A stretch of DNA of 64,000 bases. Source: Megamerina dolium. Lineage: Eukaryota; Arthropoda; Insecta; Diptera; Megamerinidae. Below are positions 55,860 through 64,000 of the stretch, one piece after another. The notes below the pieces were generated by a model. The model was not told where the DNA came from. It saw nothing but the letters and a program-made list of their open reading frames with translations, and ran no database searches. Both the position numbers and the translations under genes were made by a program. Positions within the stretch are counted from its first letter, which is position 1, and each line of letters begins with the position of its first letter. The DNA lies in contig OY978525.1 of NCBI GenBank assembly GCA_963854835.1, positions 73,667,628-73,731,627 on the forward strand, in the 5' to 3' direction.

Positions 55860-56114
55860 TCATTTCACTGATGGTAGGTGTTCGTTTATCAAAATTTCCA
55901 TACTTCCAGCTTGAATACTACCAGTTGATTTTCGCCACTTGACCCGCTCTTGCAAAAGTGAGAGGTATAAGCTGCTCCACTTTTTCCAAAACAGCTGCTG
56001 CATATGACAAATGCGCTGCCATCGGTTTAAATGACTGATATCGAGACTGGTGACGTCTGGTTCAACGAAAGATATAAATGGCGCACCTATGAGGAAATGA
56101 GCAGGTGTCAGCAC
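55860..56114 (-). pseudogene. copy C integrase C-terminal domain
   Basis: Counterpart of 44988-45242; identical in translation to copy B. Confidence 0.75.
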
Positions 56115-56302
56115 GTTAGAATTGAGAGGCCAACGATACGTAGAAAGTGGAATTTCGCTGACTTAACCGCTGCCTCTCATAATCCACCAAAGTGTGATGA
56201 ACGAGGCGGAATGAATCTCCATGCGATGCTTTCTGAGATGGATTGATTGGTGATTTTAGTGTTATTAGAATTGCTTAAAAGCAATTGCCTTAAATCTTGC
56301 AT

Positions 56303-56758
56303 CTAGTTTTTAGCTCCGACAAAGTTCGTTGCATTATCAGACCAAATGGTGTGTGGCTTGCCTCTTGTGCAAATAAAGCGTTTTAGAGCTGCTAAAAATG
56401 ATGATGTGGAAAGGTCTGGAACAAGTTCCAGATGACAAGCCTTCGTGCTGAAGCAAACGAAAATGCATATGTAGCATTTGATAGGTGGCCTAGTCCGAAC
56501 TTCTGACTTATAGTAGAATGGCCCGCAATAGTCAACACCAGTGGTGAAAAAGGCTCTGTTTGCTTGTACTCTGTCGGATGGTAGGCTACCCATAATATGC
56601 TCGTAGATTTTTGGTTTCAAACGAAAACATCGAATGCATTTGTTTCTGATACTGGCAACAGTCTTTCGACCACCAATTGGCCAATATTGCTGTCGAAACA
56701 ACGTTAAATGCATGCAAAGATGCGTTGCAACTTGTGAAAAGAATTGTGGCATTTGCAA
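56303..56758 (-). pseudogene. copy C integrase core
   Basis: Counterpart of 45431-45886; identical in translation to copy B. Confidence 0.75.
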
Positions 56759-57014
56759 TCGAGGGTTTTGTCGCGTAGTTGAGAAGTAATTAAAACCTTC
56801 CGTCGCCGTTCGGGTAAATCAGTTAAAAAATTGATGCATTCGACCAATCTGAGTGGTCTTTCGATAAAAATAGTGGACCATTGTTCCAAAGTTTAGAATT
56901 TAGTAGTTCATTTGTAGTGCATCCCCTCGAAAGGATGTCGGCCGAATTCAAAGAAGTAGGCACATGATGCCAAGTCATACCTTGAGTTAGCGTTTGAATC
57001 TGGCTCACTCTATT

Positions 57015-57302
57015 TTATACAAAAATGTTGAAATTTGATGGTTGTTCGCGAAGCCATGATAGAGTGACCATTGAGTCTGACCAACAGTGAACGGTGTGAG
57101 GATGTGGAAAATCTTGCAATATGGATGCTACCAATTCCGCAAGCAATAACGCTGCAGACAATTCCAATTTAGGTATGGTTAAACTCTTCAGAGGCGAGAC
57201 TCTCGATTTTGCAGAAAATAAGCATGATTTTAAGAAACCATCACAGTCCGAACGAATGTAGACACATGCGCCAAACGCTGCCAAACTTGTGTCACAGAAA
57301 GC
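57015..57302 (-). pseudogene. copy C RNase H region
   Basis: Counterpart of 46143-46430. The downstream part (56823-57008) ends earlier than in A and B because of a local base change. Confidence 0.75.
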
Positions 57303-57425
57303 ATGAATCTCCTAACTGGAATGAGGTGTCAATACAAAACGAGCAAATTTAAAACTGTTCACTACACCATACTGAGCACAAATGTCAGTCCAGCCAGCTA
57401 GCAACGACTGAGGCAAACTTTCGTC

Positions 57426-58427
57426 TCACTGCAGTTTTTCCTTCCAAATGGTTTGTAGGAGAATTTTTGCCTTCATAATGACAGGCAAAACAAGTCCAAG
57501 CGGATCATAAAATTGAGCAATATGTGAAAGTATCGTACGCTTTGTTGCGCGTGCGTTATGTGCGATAGGCGAAAAAGAGAATAAGAAATTATCGGTATTA
57601 GGGTCCCAGACGAGGCTAAGAGTCTTCGTTACATAAGTTCCATTATGGAATTTGAGCATACTCTCACGTTCTGAGTCAATAATACCTTGAAGCGTACTAG
57701 CCTCGTTTGAGCACCACTTACGAATGTTGAATCCTCCACGCTGAAGTAAACCTTTAACCTGACGCCTGATCTCAACCACTTCTTCTATAGTATCTCCACC
57801 TGAAATGAGATCGTCAACATAAAAATCTCTTCTCACGATTTTTGCGCCTATTGGAAATGACTCTTCTTCATCGTACGAAAGTTGATGCATAGCGCGAATT
57901 GCCAAAAAGGCGGCAGATTTCGTACCATATGTTACAGTATCTAACTTGTATACCTTTATCTCATCGAGTGGATGCTCACGCCATAATATACATTGAAGAT
58001 ATTCGTCTGGAGATGTCACACGTACACATCGGTACATTTTGCATATGTCTCCGCAAAGAACGAATTTACGAAAGCGAAATTGTGAAAGAGTTTTGAACAA
58101 TTTTGGCTGAATAGTTGGACCCGCTAACAAAACGTCATTTAGCGAGTAGCCCGTTGTTGTTTTTGCGGAGCCATCGAATACGACGCGAAGCTTAGTCGTT
58201 GTGCTGTCAAGCTTTTGCACGCAGTGATGTGGTAGAAAATAAGTTGTTGTTGTGGCTTGTGGTTTTGCCAGTGACATATGGTGCAGCGATGCATACTCAT
58301 TCATAAAGGAAATACATTGAGTTTTCAAATCATGATTATTTTCCAATTTTCGCTCTAAGTTTTTAAATGTTCGAAGAGCATGATTATGTGAGTCGCCAAA
58401 AGCGCTCAAGTTTTTTTTTGCAGGCAA
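57426..58427 (-). CDS. copy C reverse transcriptase
   Basis: 333 codons, identical in translation to copies A and B. Confidence 0.85.
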   Translation of the reverse strand: MPAKKNLSAFGDSHNHALRTFKNLERKLENNHDLKTQCISFMNEYASLHHMSLAKPQATTTTYFLPHHCVQKLDSTTTKLRVVFDGSAKTTTGYSLNDVLLAGPTIQPKLFKTLSQFRFRKFVLCGDICKMYRCVRVTSPDEYLQCILWREHPLDEIKVYKLDTVTYGTKSAAFLAIRAMHQLSYDEEESFPIGAKIVRRDFYVDDLISGGDTIEEVVEIRRQVKGLLQRGGFNIRKWCSNEASTLQGIIDSERESMLKFHNGTYVTKTLSLVWDPNTDNFLFSFSPIAHNARATKRTILSHIAQFYDPLGLVLPVIMKAKILLQTIWKEKLQ

Positions 58428-58450
58428 AAGTACCGAATACTCTCCCGAAG

Positions 58451-59221
58451 CTAAACAAGTGAAATTTTCTTTGAAAACGGCTCACACCAATCGTCTTCTT
58501 CAGAAGATGGAGGAGCAGAGTCGAAGCAATTCTCTATTTCCCAAAATCTTTTAACAATATCGTTCAACGAATTGTTGTTTTGATGTTGTGCAGATACGTT
58601 TTGGCTGCAAACTGCGAGTGACGATGATTGTTTGGTGGTGTGTAAAATACCTCCAAACACAACCCAACCCAGTCGAGTTTTTTGTAATATTGGCAAATTA
58701 CAAGCAATCCGAATTTGGCCAACATACATCAAATCAACAAATAAACCTGCGCCAATAAGCAAATCAATGCGGGGTGGTTTGGAGAATGGTGGATCTGCAA
58801 GAGTAATATTTGATGGTATCTTCCATTCCGAAGTAAGGTTGAAGTTAGGTTGATAATCTGTTATGCTGGGTGTTACCACAGCAGCCAACGAAGTGTTGTA
58901 GCCTTTATCTTGCGATTGTGCTAAAACGTCAATCTCCTTATCGGCAACGAAGTTGGATTCGCCGATACCGGAGATCACAATTGTCGATTTTTTGAATGGA
59001 AGTTGCAACAGATTTGCCAAGCGAGTAGTTACGAAATTTATTTGAAATGCCGAGTCGAGAATAGCGCGGCATGGAACGAAGTTGCCTGAACGATTTTTTA
59101 CTGAACTCATTGCTGTAGCTAGCAATACATTACTGCTGCCGATAGATTTCGAAGCTTGAGAGATTGAACTTGAAGTTAACGATGAAATGAGTGTTTTGTT
59201 GTGACGAGGTTGTAGCTTCAA
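58451..59221 (-). pseudogene. copy C protease region
   Basis: Identical in translation to copies A and B, with the same active-site change. Confidence 0.75.
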
Positions 59222-60402
59222 TTTCTTGTGGATTTGAAGACGACGAAAGCGGGTTCATGTGAAGAAGAGAATTGTGTTTGGCTGAGCAATGACGACAATG
59301 CCCAGACTTACATCGTTGTAGACTATGGCCTTTGTGTAGGCAATTTAAACAAAGCTTAGCTTCCTTGTAGCGCAAATTCGGCGATAAATTTATGAATTTT
59401 ATACAATTATTTATATAATGGTCTTTCGAATCGCAAAATTCGCAAAAGCTAGAGGAACTTGAAGATGCTACCAAAACGTTTCTAATGCCTTTATTGGTAT
59501 TCGAATTTTTGCCCACCTGACGGCTAGGTGTTTGCGTTACCTTAGCACTTTCCAAATTTTCCATCATGCGGCATCGCTTCGCCAAAAACGAGGTCATTGA
59601 ATTCAAAGTTGGCAATGTCTGTATCGGCAAGTCCTCTTCCCATTTCTCCTGTCTTCTGATCGAATTTTCTGGTAGCAAGATGAATTAGTAATCCATCTAA
59701 AATTTGTTCAGGTGTTGCCAAGGTATAAAGTGCACGAAGATGTGAATTGAATTTGTCGCTCAATTCTCGCAAGCCACTAGCAGAACTTCCATCAACAGTT
59801 TTAAGGCCGAAAATCGCCTTAACGTGTGCCTGAAAAACAAGTAATTTATTATCAAATCGATTCTTTAGTAGAGCCACGGCTTTATCATAATTCTCATCAA
59901 CAGGCTCAAATGAGCAAATGGTTTCTAACGCGGCTCCTTACAAACTAGCGCGCAGATGTTGAAGTTTTTGCACTTTGCTCAATTCTAGGTCCTTGTCAAT
60001 AACACTGGCGCTAGTTTGCGCCGGCGAAGAAATTAGGCCAATCGATGTATGCTCCACTGATTTTCGGTATTTTCAGCTCGGGAAGCCGAGATTTTCGCAA
60101 CGATGAAAATACTGTGGACGGCGATTCATCCAATGCGAAATGCTTAGCGGTGGATGAGTGCCTTACATTTGTCCTTCTATGTAAATTGAGCTCGTGTGAC
60201 AGCTTTGCCTTAACTTCTAAGTACACTTCGAAAAATTCTGCTCGGCCTGTTCCATCCAGTTCGCGTGGATCAGCTTCTACGAGAATCGACTGCACGCGGA
60301 AAAGCTATCGTGCATACTTTCAACGTACACCACGTGGACAGAAAGTTCGGCTTCATCGAGCTCACCAAGACGCTGCACCGACAAAGTTTTATTTAGTGCC
60401 AT
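59130..60402 (-). pseudogene. copy C gag, all fragments
   Basis: Start ATG at 60402, DUF1759-like part 59542-59877 with TPEQILDG, zinc knuckles 59130-59678. Lesions as in copies A and B. Confidence 0.75.
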
Positions 60403-60497
60403 TAGTTGATGTTTAATCGATGCACTTTTCTTTTATTAAATGAAATTGAATCTGAGCTGTTAATCGTTACATCTGCTAATGTGACGTCATTGCCGTC

Positions 60498-60899
60498 AGC
60501 TGATTTGTACCACCTATTTGCAAAATTGAAAATTGAAACACTTTTATAGAGGTTGAACAACTTTATTAATTCGTGGTCGCAGTAGAAGTGAAGTTAACAG
60601 TTGTACAATATTAAAGTTAGGCTATGCTTATGATCATATGTACATAAGAATGAGATGATGAAGGAAATAGATAAAATTTTAGTCAACTGCAATGAGAGAT
60701 TTTACAGTTGCATGTATGATCACTAGATTCAGAGAGTATAAGAGAATTACAGTTTCGTATATGATCTCGAGATTTAGTACAAACTATCAGTTCCAATAGG
60801 AACTGATAGTTTATTATATGATAATGAAAGTTAGCTCTGCGAGTCTCGAAATAGAAATGGTGTTGGGATCCCGATATAGAATTAGTGCTGCTGCGAACA
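60498..60899 (-). repeat. BEL array LTR 4 (5' terminal LTR), truncated
   Basis: Lacks the first 13 plus-strand bases of the LTR. Ends GCGAACA where the others have GCTAACA. It has gained a perfect 14-bp-arm palindrome (60781-60794 / 60799-60812). GTATC at 60900-60904 is the second target duplication. Confidence 0.85.
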
Positions 60900-60967
60900 G
60901 TATCTTTGTTTAGTATATAAGATTATTGTTAGTTTCGTAAAAAAATGCAATAAATAGAAAAAAAAAA
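60900..60967 (+). other. 3' end of the Jockey LINE, beyond the BEL array
   Basis: Starts with the duplicated GTATC, then TTTGTTTAGTATATAAGATT, the polyadenylation signal AATAAA (about 60950) and an A run at 60957-60966. It completes the LINE interrupted at 44435. Confidence 0.75.
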
Positions 60968-61509
60968 GCTTTGAGTGAGATATTGCCCGATATATGCCAG
61001 ATAATCATCGAAAATTACCTGACAACGATCAAGTAAGAGGTCCCGTGGAGGATATTTGAATAATGTTGTATTTCGAAATAAAATGAAATGAAATGAAATA
61101 AAAATTTCATCGAAATTATAAACAGACGTGTGTTTTATATACGTTTACTTTCAGAACCACAAAATTGATAATCCAATACTTACTTACCAAAGTTTAATAC
61201 TTGCACACTAAATTTTGAACAATATACTGTACAAGAAAATGGCTTCTGTACTTTAGCCAATGGTAAATGTTTTCATATAATCTTTAATTTATTTAACTGT
61301 TTTAAATATCGGTGATTACATGTAATCTTTGTGTCTTCATCTGGGTGTGAATTGTTTAGGGAATAATGCTGTTCAATCCGGTATAGACATCAATGTATGT
61401 TATTAAGCAATGTCTCAGTTATACGTTGAGTGTGATTATGTTTGTTATGAGTATAAAATTTACTTTTTTGTGCAAATTTCACACAAATTCGTACTAGTAA
61501 GTATTTATA
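60968..61509. other. unassigned; possible retroposon tail (GAAAT)n
   Basis: Mostly AT-rich. ATAATGTTGTATTTCGAAAT followed by four to five AAATG units at 61073-61100 looks like the repeat tail of a truncated LINE. Nothing else recognised. Confidence 0.35.
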
Positions 61510-63115
61510 CAGTGAGCGACAAAAGTCTACGTACGGCGACCATTTCGGCTATCTGACATGTCCAAAAGCATAATGAAAAGAAGTAATGATGCAATTTTGT
61601 TTTAAATATGTTTTTATTATTACATAGCAAAAATTATCTTATTTCATTAAAAACTTAACAAGTTATTAACATAAAACGAAAAAAATTCAATGACAAAAGT
61701 CTACGTACGATTTGAAAATCAAAAGGAAATACTTTGATAAGGCACTAAAAGTTAAAATAAGTCGTCGTTTAATATTTGGTTGAGCATCTATAACTGCTTG
61801 CAAACGTCGGGGCATTGAAACGACTAAATTTTGTTGCCATTCCTGTTGCAGCTTCTCTTTTAGTACTAGGGCACTAGTAATGTGATGTTTCCGTATCTTC
61901 CGCTCCAAAAGCTCCCAAACGTGTTCAATAATATTTAAGTCTGGGCTTTGAGGAGGTGAATACAGTTGTCGTGGAGCGTAGTAAAGCAGCCAGTCCCTCA
62001 CGATGTGGGCGGTATGTTTTGGATCGCTATCCTGTTGGAAGATCCAACTCTCACCAAGGCATAGTTTATCAACCGATGCTGTTAAGTTTTGTTTCAAAAT
62101 AGATTTATATTGAAAGCGATCCATGTTACCGTCCACAAATACCAAATTTCCAACTCCAGATGCAGCGACAGCGCCCCAAACCATTACACTCCCACCGCCA
62201 TGCTTCACCGTAGGAACTAAGTGTTTCGGGTTCATTGCGGTATTTGGTTTTATCCAAATTTTGGCTCTACCGTCACTTCCAAATAAATTGTATTTTGACT
62301 CATCTGTAAATAATTTTCGTTTCCAGAAATCAATTCCCTTGTCTAAATGCTTTTGCGCGAATTCCAAACGAAATTTGCGATTTTTTTCACTTATATACGG
62401 TTTCCTACGCGGAGTTCTGCTGTGAAACCCATTATTATTCAAGGCTCTTTGAACTGTTCGTGGATGCACATTTGTATTTGACCTAGTTGCTACCTCTGCG
62501 GCCAACTTAGTGCCTGCCACTTTCGGATTTTGATCCAGTTCTTTCAAAATGAACGATACATCTCTGCGACTCAGCTTCTTTGGGCGACCACTAAGCGGTT
62601 TATTTTCAAGACTATTCGTTTTTTTGTAGTTATTGAATATTGTTTGTACTGTTGATTTTGTTAAATTTAATAAGCTTGATATTTCACCATACGATTTGTT
62701 TTCATTTCTATATTTTACTACTAAGTTTCGCAAATCAATTGATATTTCTTTACGGGAAGCCATTGTCACAACCACGAACTTCTGGAAACAGCCAAAATAC
62801 AACTAAATGCAATCCAAGTATATCTATTACCAAGCAAAACAGCAAAATGTAACTAGCGGTACTTTCCTGTTATTGCGCCGCAACACACAACAAAAAAGAA
62901 GCGTAGAATGCGCGCCGTATGTAGACTTTTGTCATTGAATTTTTTTCGTTTTATGTTAATAACTTGTTAAGTTTTTAATGAAATAAGATAATTTTTGCTA
63001 TGTAATGATAAAAACATATTTAAAACAAAATTGCATCATTACTTCTTTTCATTATGCTTTTGGACATGTCAGATAGCCGAAATGGTAGCCGTATGTAGAC
63101 TTTTGTCGCTCACTG
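61510..63115 (-). mobile_element. Tc1-like transposon, complete, IR/DR, apparently intact
   Basis: TA on both sides (61508-61509, 63116-63117). Inverted repeats 61510-61715 and 62910-63115 differ at only about four positions. Each holds two direct repeats, GACAAAAGTCTACGTACG or the variant with CATACG, at 61518-61535, 61692-61709, 62916-62933 and 63090-63107. It carries one uninterrupted transposase gene. It is the youngest-looking DNA transposon in the window. Confidence 0.95.
61687..62763 (-). CDS. Tc1-like DD34E transposase, intact frame
   Basis: The likely start MASRKEISIDLRNLVVKYRN at 62763 gives 358 aa; an upstream ATG at 62802 would give 371 aa but lacks family similarity. Paired HTH domains: SYGEISSLLNLTKSTVQTIF and VHPRTVQRALNNNG, with GRPKK (AT-hook-like) between. 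Catalytic residues, numbered from the upstream Met: Asp167 (LFTDESKYNLFG), Asp258 (FQQDSDPKHTAH) and Glu293 (SPDLNIIEHVWE), with exactly 34 residues between Asp258 and Glu293. PTVKHGGGSVMVWGAVA is also conserved. It cuts and pastes the element by binding the IR/DR sites. The C-terminus is odd: after SMPRRLQAVIDAQ it lacks the usual KGxxTKY ending and runs into the inner direct repeat, and the region before LVVSMPRR seems a few residues short. Activity is plausible but unproven. Confidence 0.9.
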   Translation of the reverse strand: MASRKEISIDLRNLVVKYRNENKSYGEISSLLNLTKSTVQTIFNNYKKTNSLENKPLSGRPKKLSRRDVSFILKELDQNPKVAGTKLAAEVATRSNTNVHPRTVQRALNNNGFHSRTPRRKPYISEKNRKFRLEFAQKHLDKGIDFWKRKLFTDESKYNLFGSDGRAKIWIKPNTAMNPKHLVPTVKHGGGSVMVWGAVAASGVGNLVFVDGNMDRFQYKSILKQNLTASVDKLCLGESWIFQQDSDPKHTAHIVRDWLLYYAPRQLYSPPQSPDLNIIEHVWELLERKIRKHHITSALVLKEKLQQEWQQNLVVSMPRRLQAVIDAQPNIKRRLILTFSALSKYFLLIFKSYVDFCH

Positions 63116-63117
63116 TA

Positions 63118-63632
63118 TATGTGTATATGTAATTAGATGGTTCCGTTTTAATATTTTGACAATTCACAAAGCGATGATTTGGTGTAAAACATGCGATGCG
63201 ATTTCCGTATTATTATATGTATTTAGTGATATCGTAATATCAATTATTAACTTGTTCGCTTCCTACAAAAGCAAGAATACAATAAAATTTAATTATGTAA
63301 ATATCACTGGAACTGAACATAAGTATTGCGTCAGCTACTGTTCCATACACAGGTTTCGATATTTTGATTTGTGTTGTTTGTATTACTGCTGCAGATGCTT
63401 CGACGCGACCGTTGTATACACTCGTACATACTTATGCATGTGTTAATATCATTATTGCTGGTGCTATTTATCATCTACTTCGTTGCGTCTTCTCTTTCTC
63501 CAAATGGAAACAAAAATAACATTTAACGACAACATCAAATAAAAAGAAAAAAACATTTTTTTAGCCTGATTTCAACCTGAAAAGCGATTTAAATTAGAAG
63601 ATAACTGCTTCCAATTAACCTTTCTCCATCAG
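63118..63632. other. no recognised feature
   Basis: AT-rich flank; a 96-codon ORF at 63156-63446 shows no family signature. Confidence 0.35.
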
Positions 63633-63739
63633 CGACTCTGACAGAAGCAGTAGAGATTTTTGGTATTAATTGCATTGAGAAATCAATCCAGCAAGTGATG
63701 TTCAGCGTTGACAAGATGTTGCGCAACTACCAATGCTGA
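63633..63739 (+). CDS. candidate terminal exon of an unknown host gene
   Basis: A pyrimidine-rich acceptor (CCTTTCTCCATCAG) precedes an open stretch translating as TLTEAVEIFGINCIEKSIQQ and VMFSVDKMLRNYQC, then TGA at 63737-63739. An AATAAA follows near 63864. The codon composition looks protein-like, but I do not recognise the product, no upstream exon was found, and an ORF of this size can occur by chance. Confidence 0.25.
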
Positions 63740-64000
63740 GTGCAAGATCTAGAGTTACTCTAAGTTATTCGGTCACATTTTAATGCGCAAGTCTAAATTA
63801 ACCATAAAAAATTACTTAATTTACCACAACTAACCAATCATCTATTCAAACAACTAATGTACAAATAAATGAAAAAGCAATTAAAGAGAATAGCCGGGCC
63901 TAATCGCGCGATAAAGTCATCATAAACTGAAATGATAAATGCATTTGTAGAGGTCATAGACAATACACAAATGATGAAAATAAAAAGATTTTTTATTACA
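63740..64000. other. possible 3' UTR / intergenic
   Basis: AT-rich; contains AATAAA near 63864. No other feature. Confidence 0.3.

Larger units (their letters stand above)
55714..60497 (-). mobile_element. BEL/Pao element, array copy C internal region, 5' deleted
   Basis: Offset 10,872 bp from copy A. It carries a few private changes (Thr for Ser in FLTDLPERRR, Glu for Lys in FIERPL, Glu for Lys in TPEQILDG). A 262-bp deletion (equivalent to 49623-49884) removes the leader, the primer-binding site and the first LTR bases, with GTC filler at 60495-60497. Confidence 0.9.

Noticed and set aside
44436..60899. Three independent insertions of the BEL element
   Set aside because: Only one target duplication at the outer edges, LTRs shared between neighbours, and common lesions; independent insertion would need separate duplications and unshared LTRs.
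44436..60899. An endogenous retrovirus with an envelope gene
   Set aside because: Pol runs directly into the polypurine tract and LTR; there is no room for an env ORF. The same holds for the Gypsy element at 3370-5051.

Overview
This is AT-rich eukaryotic DNA. Its mix of mariner, Tc1, BEL/Pao, Gypsy, Jockey and RTE-like elements, tRNA-derived SINEs, long (TA)n tracts and one candidate 61-bp intron points to an insect, most likely a higher dipteran; a tephritid fruit fly is my guess, not something the sequence proves. I found no recognisable conserved host gene. Almost everything I could identify is transposable-element (TE) sequence, usually broken, nested and on both strands. That fits pericentromeric or intergenic heterochromatin, a very large intron, or a piRNA-cluster-like region. 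Family names rest on motifs read by eye; no database search was possible.

Layout: 0-5 kb holds a decayed hAT relic, a broken mariner, a 2 x 133-bp tandem repeat, and a 5'-truncated Gypsy element (minus strand) with LTR, polypurine tract and an intact integrase ORF. 5.06-10.8 kb is a BEL/Pao element (plus strand) with a tRNA-Tyr-type primer site and a gag invaded by (TA)n. 10.8-13 kb has fragments of other retroelements. 13-15.3 kb is an RTE-like LINE carrying a smaller insertion, then another LINE fragment. 15.5-18.2 kb has two mariners lacking their catalytic core and a 700-bp tandem duplication that carries a tRNA-derived SINE. 18.7-25.7 kb has a BEL gag relic, a SINE, a palindromic MITE, a second RTE copy split by a minus-strand LINE flanked by 136-bp direct repeats, a Harbinger-like relic and a small candidate two-exon gene. 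25.8-29.2 kb is two complete but dead Tc1-type elements. 29.2-36.9 kb is mostly unassigned DNA with (TA)n tracts and SINEs. 36.9-39.9 kb has a third RTE copy and mariner fragments.

The most striking region is 39.95-60.97 kb. A Jockey-type LINE (plus strand) has a 643-bp MITE in ORF1. Its 3' UTR is split by a 16.46-kb head-to-tail array of three nearly identical BEL/Pao elements (minus strand, period 5,436 bp, four LTRs). The whole array is flanked by one 5-bp target duplication (GTATC), and the LINE 3' end with AATAAA and poly(A) resumes on the far side. All three copies share the same stop codons and frameshifts, so the array probably grew by recombination of an already defective copy.

At 61.5-63.1 kb lies a Tc1-like element with about 98% identical 206-bp inverted repeats in IR/DR format and an uninterrupted DD34E transposase. 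It is the best candidate for a recently active element. After it there is only one weak candidate terminal exon of a host gene.
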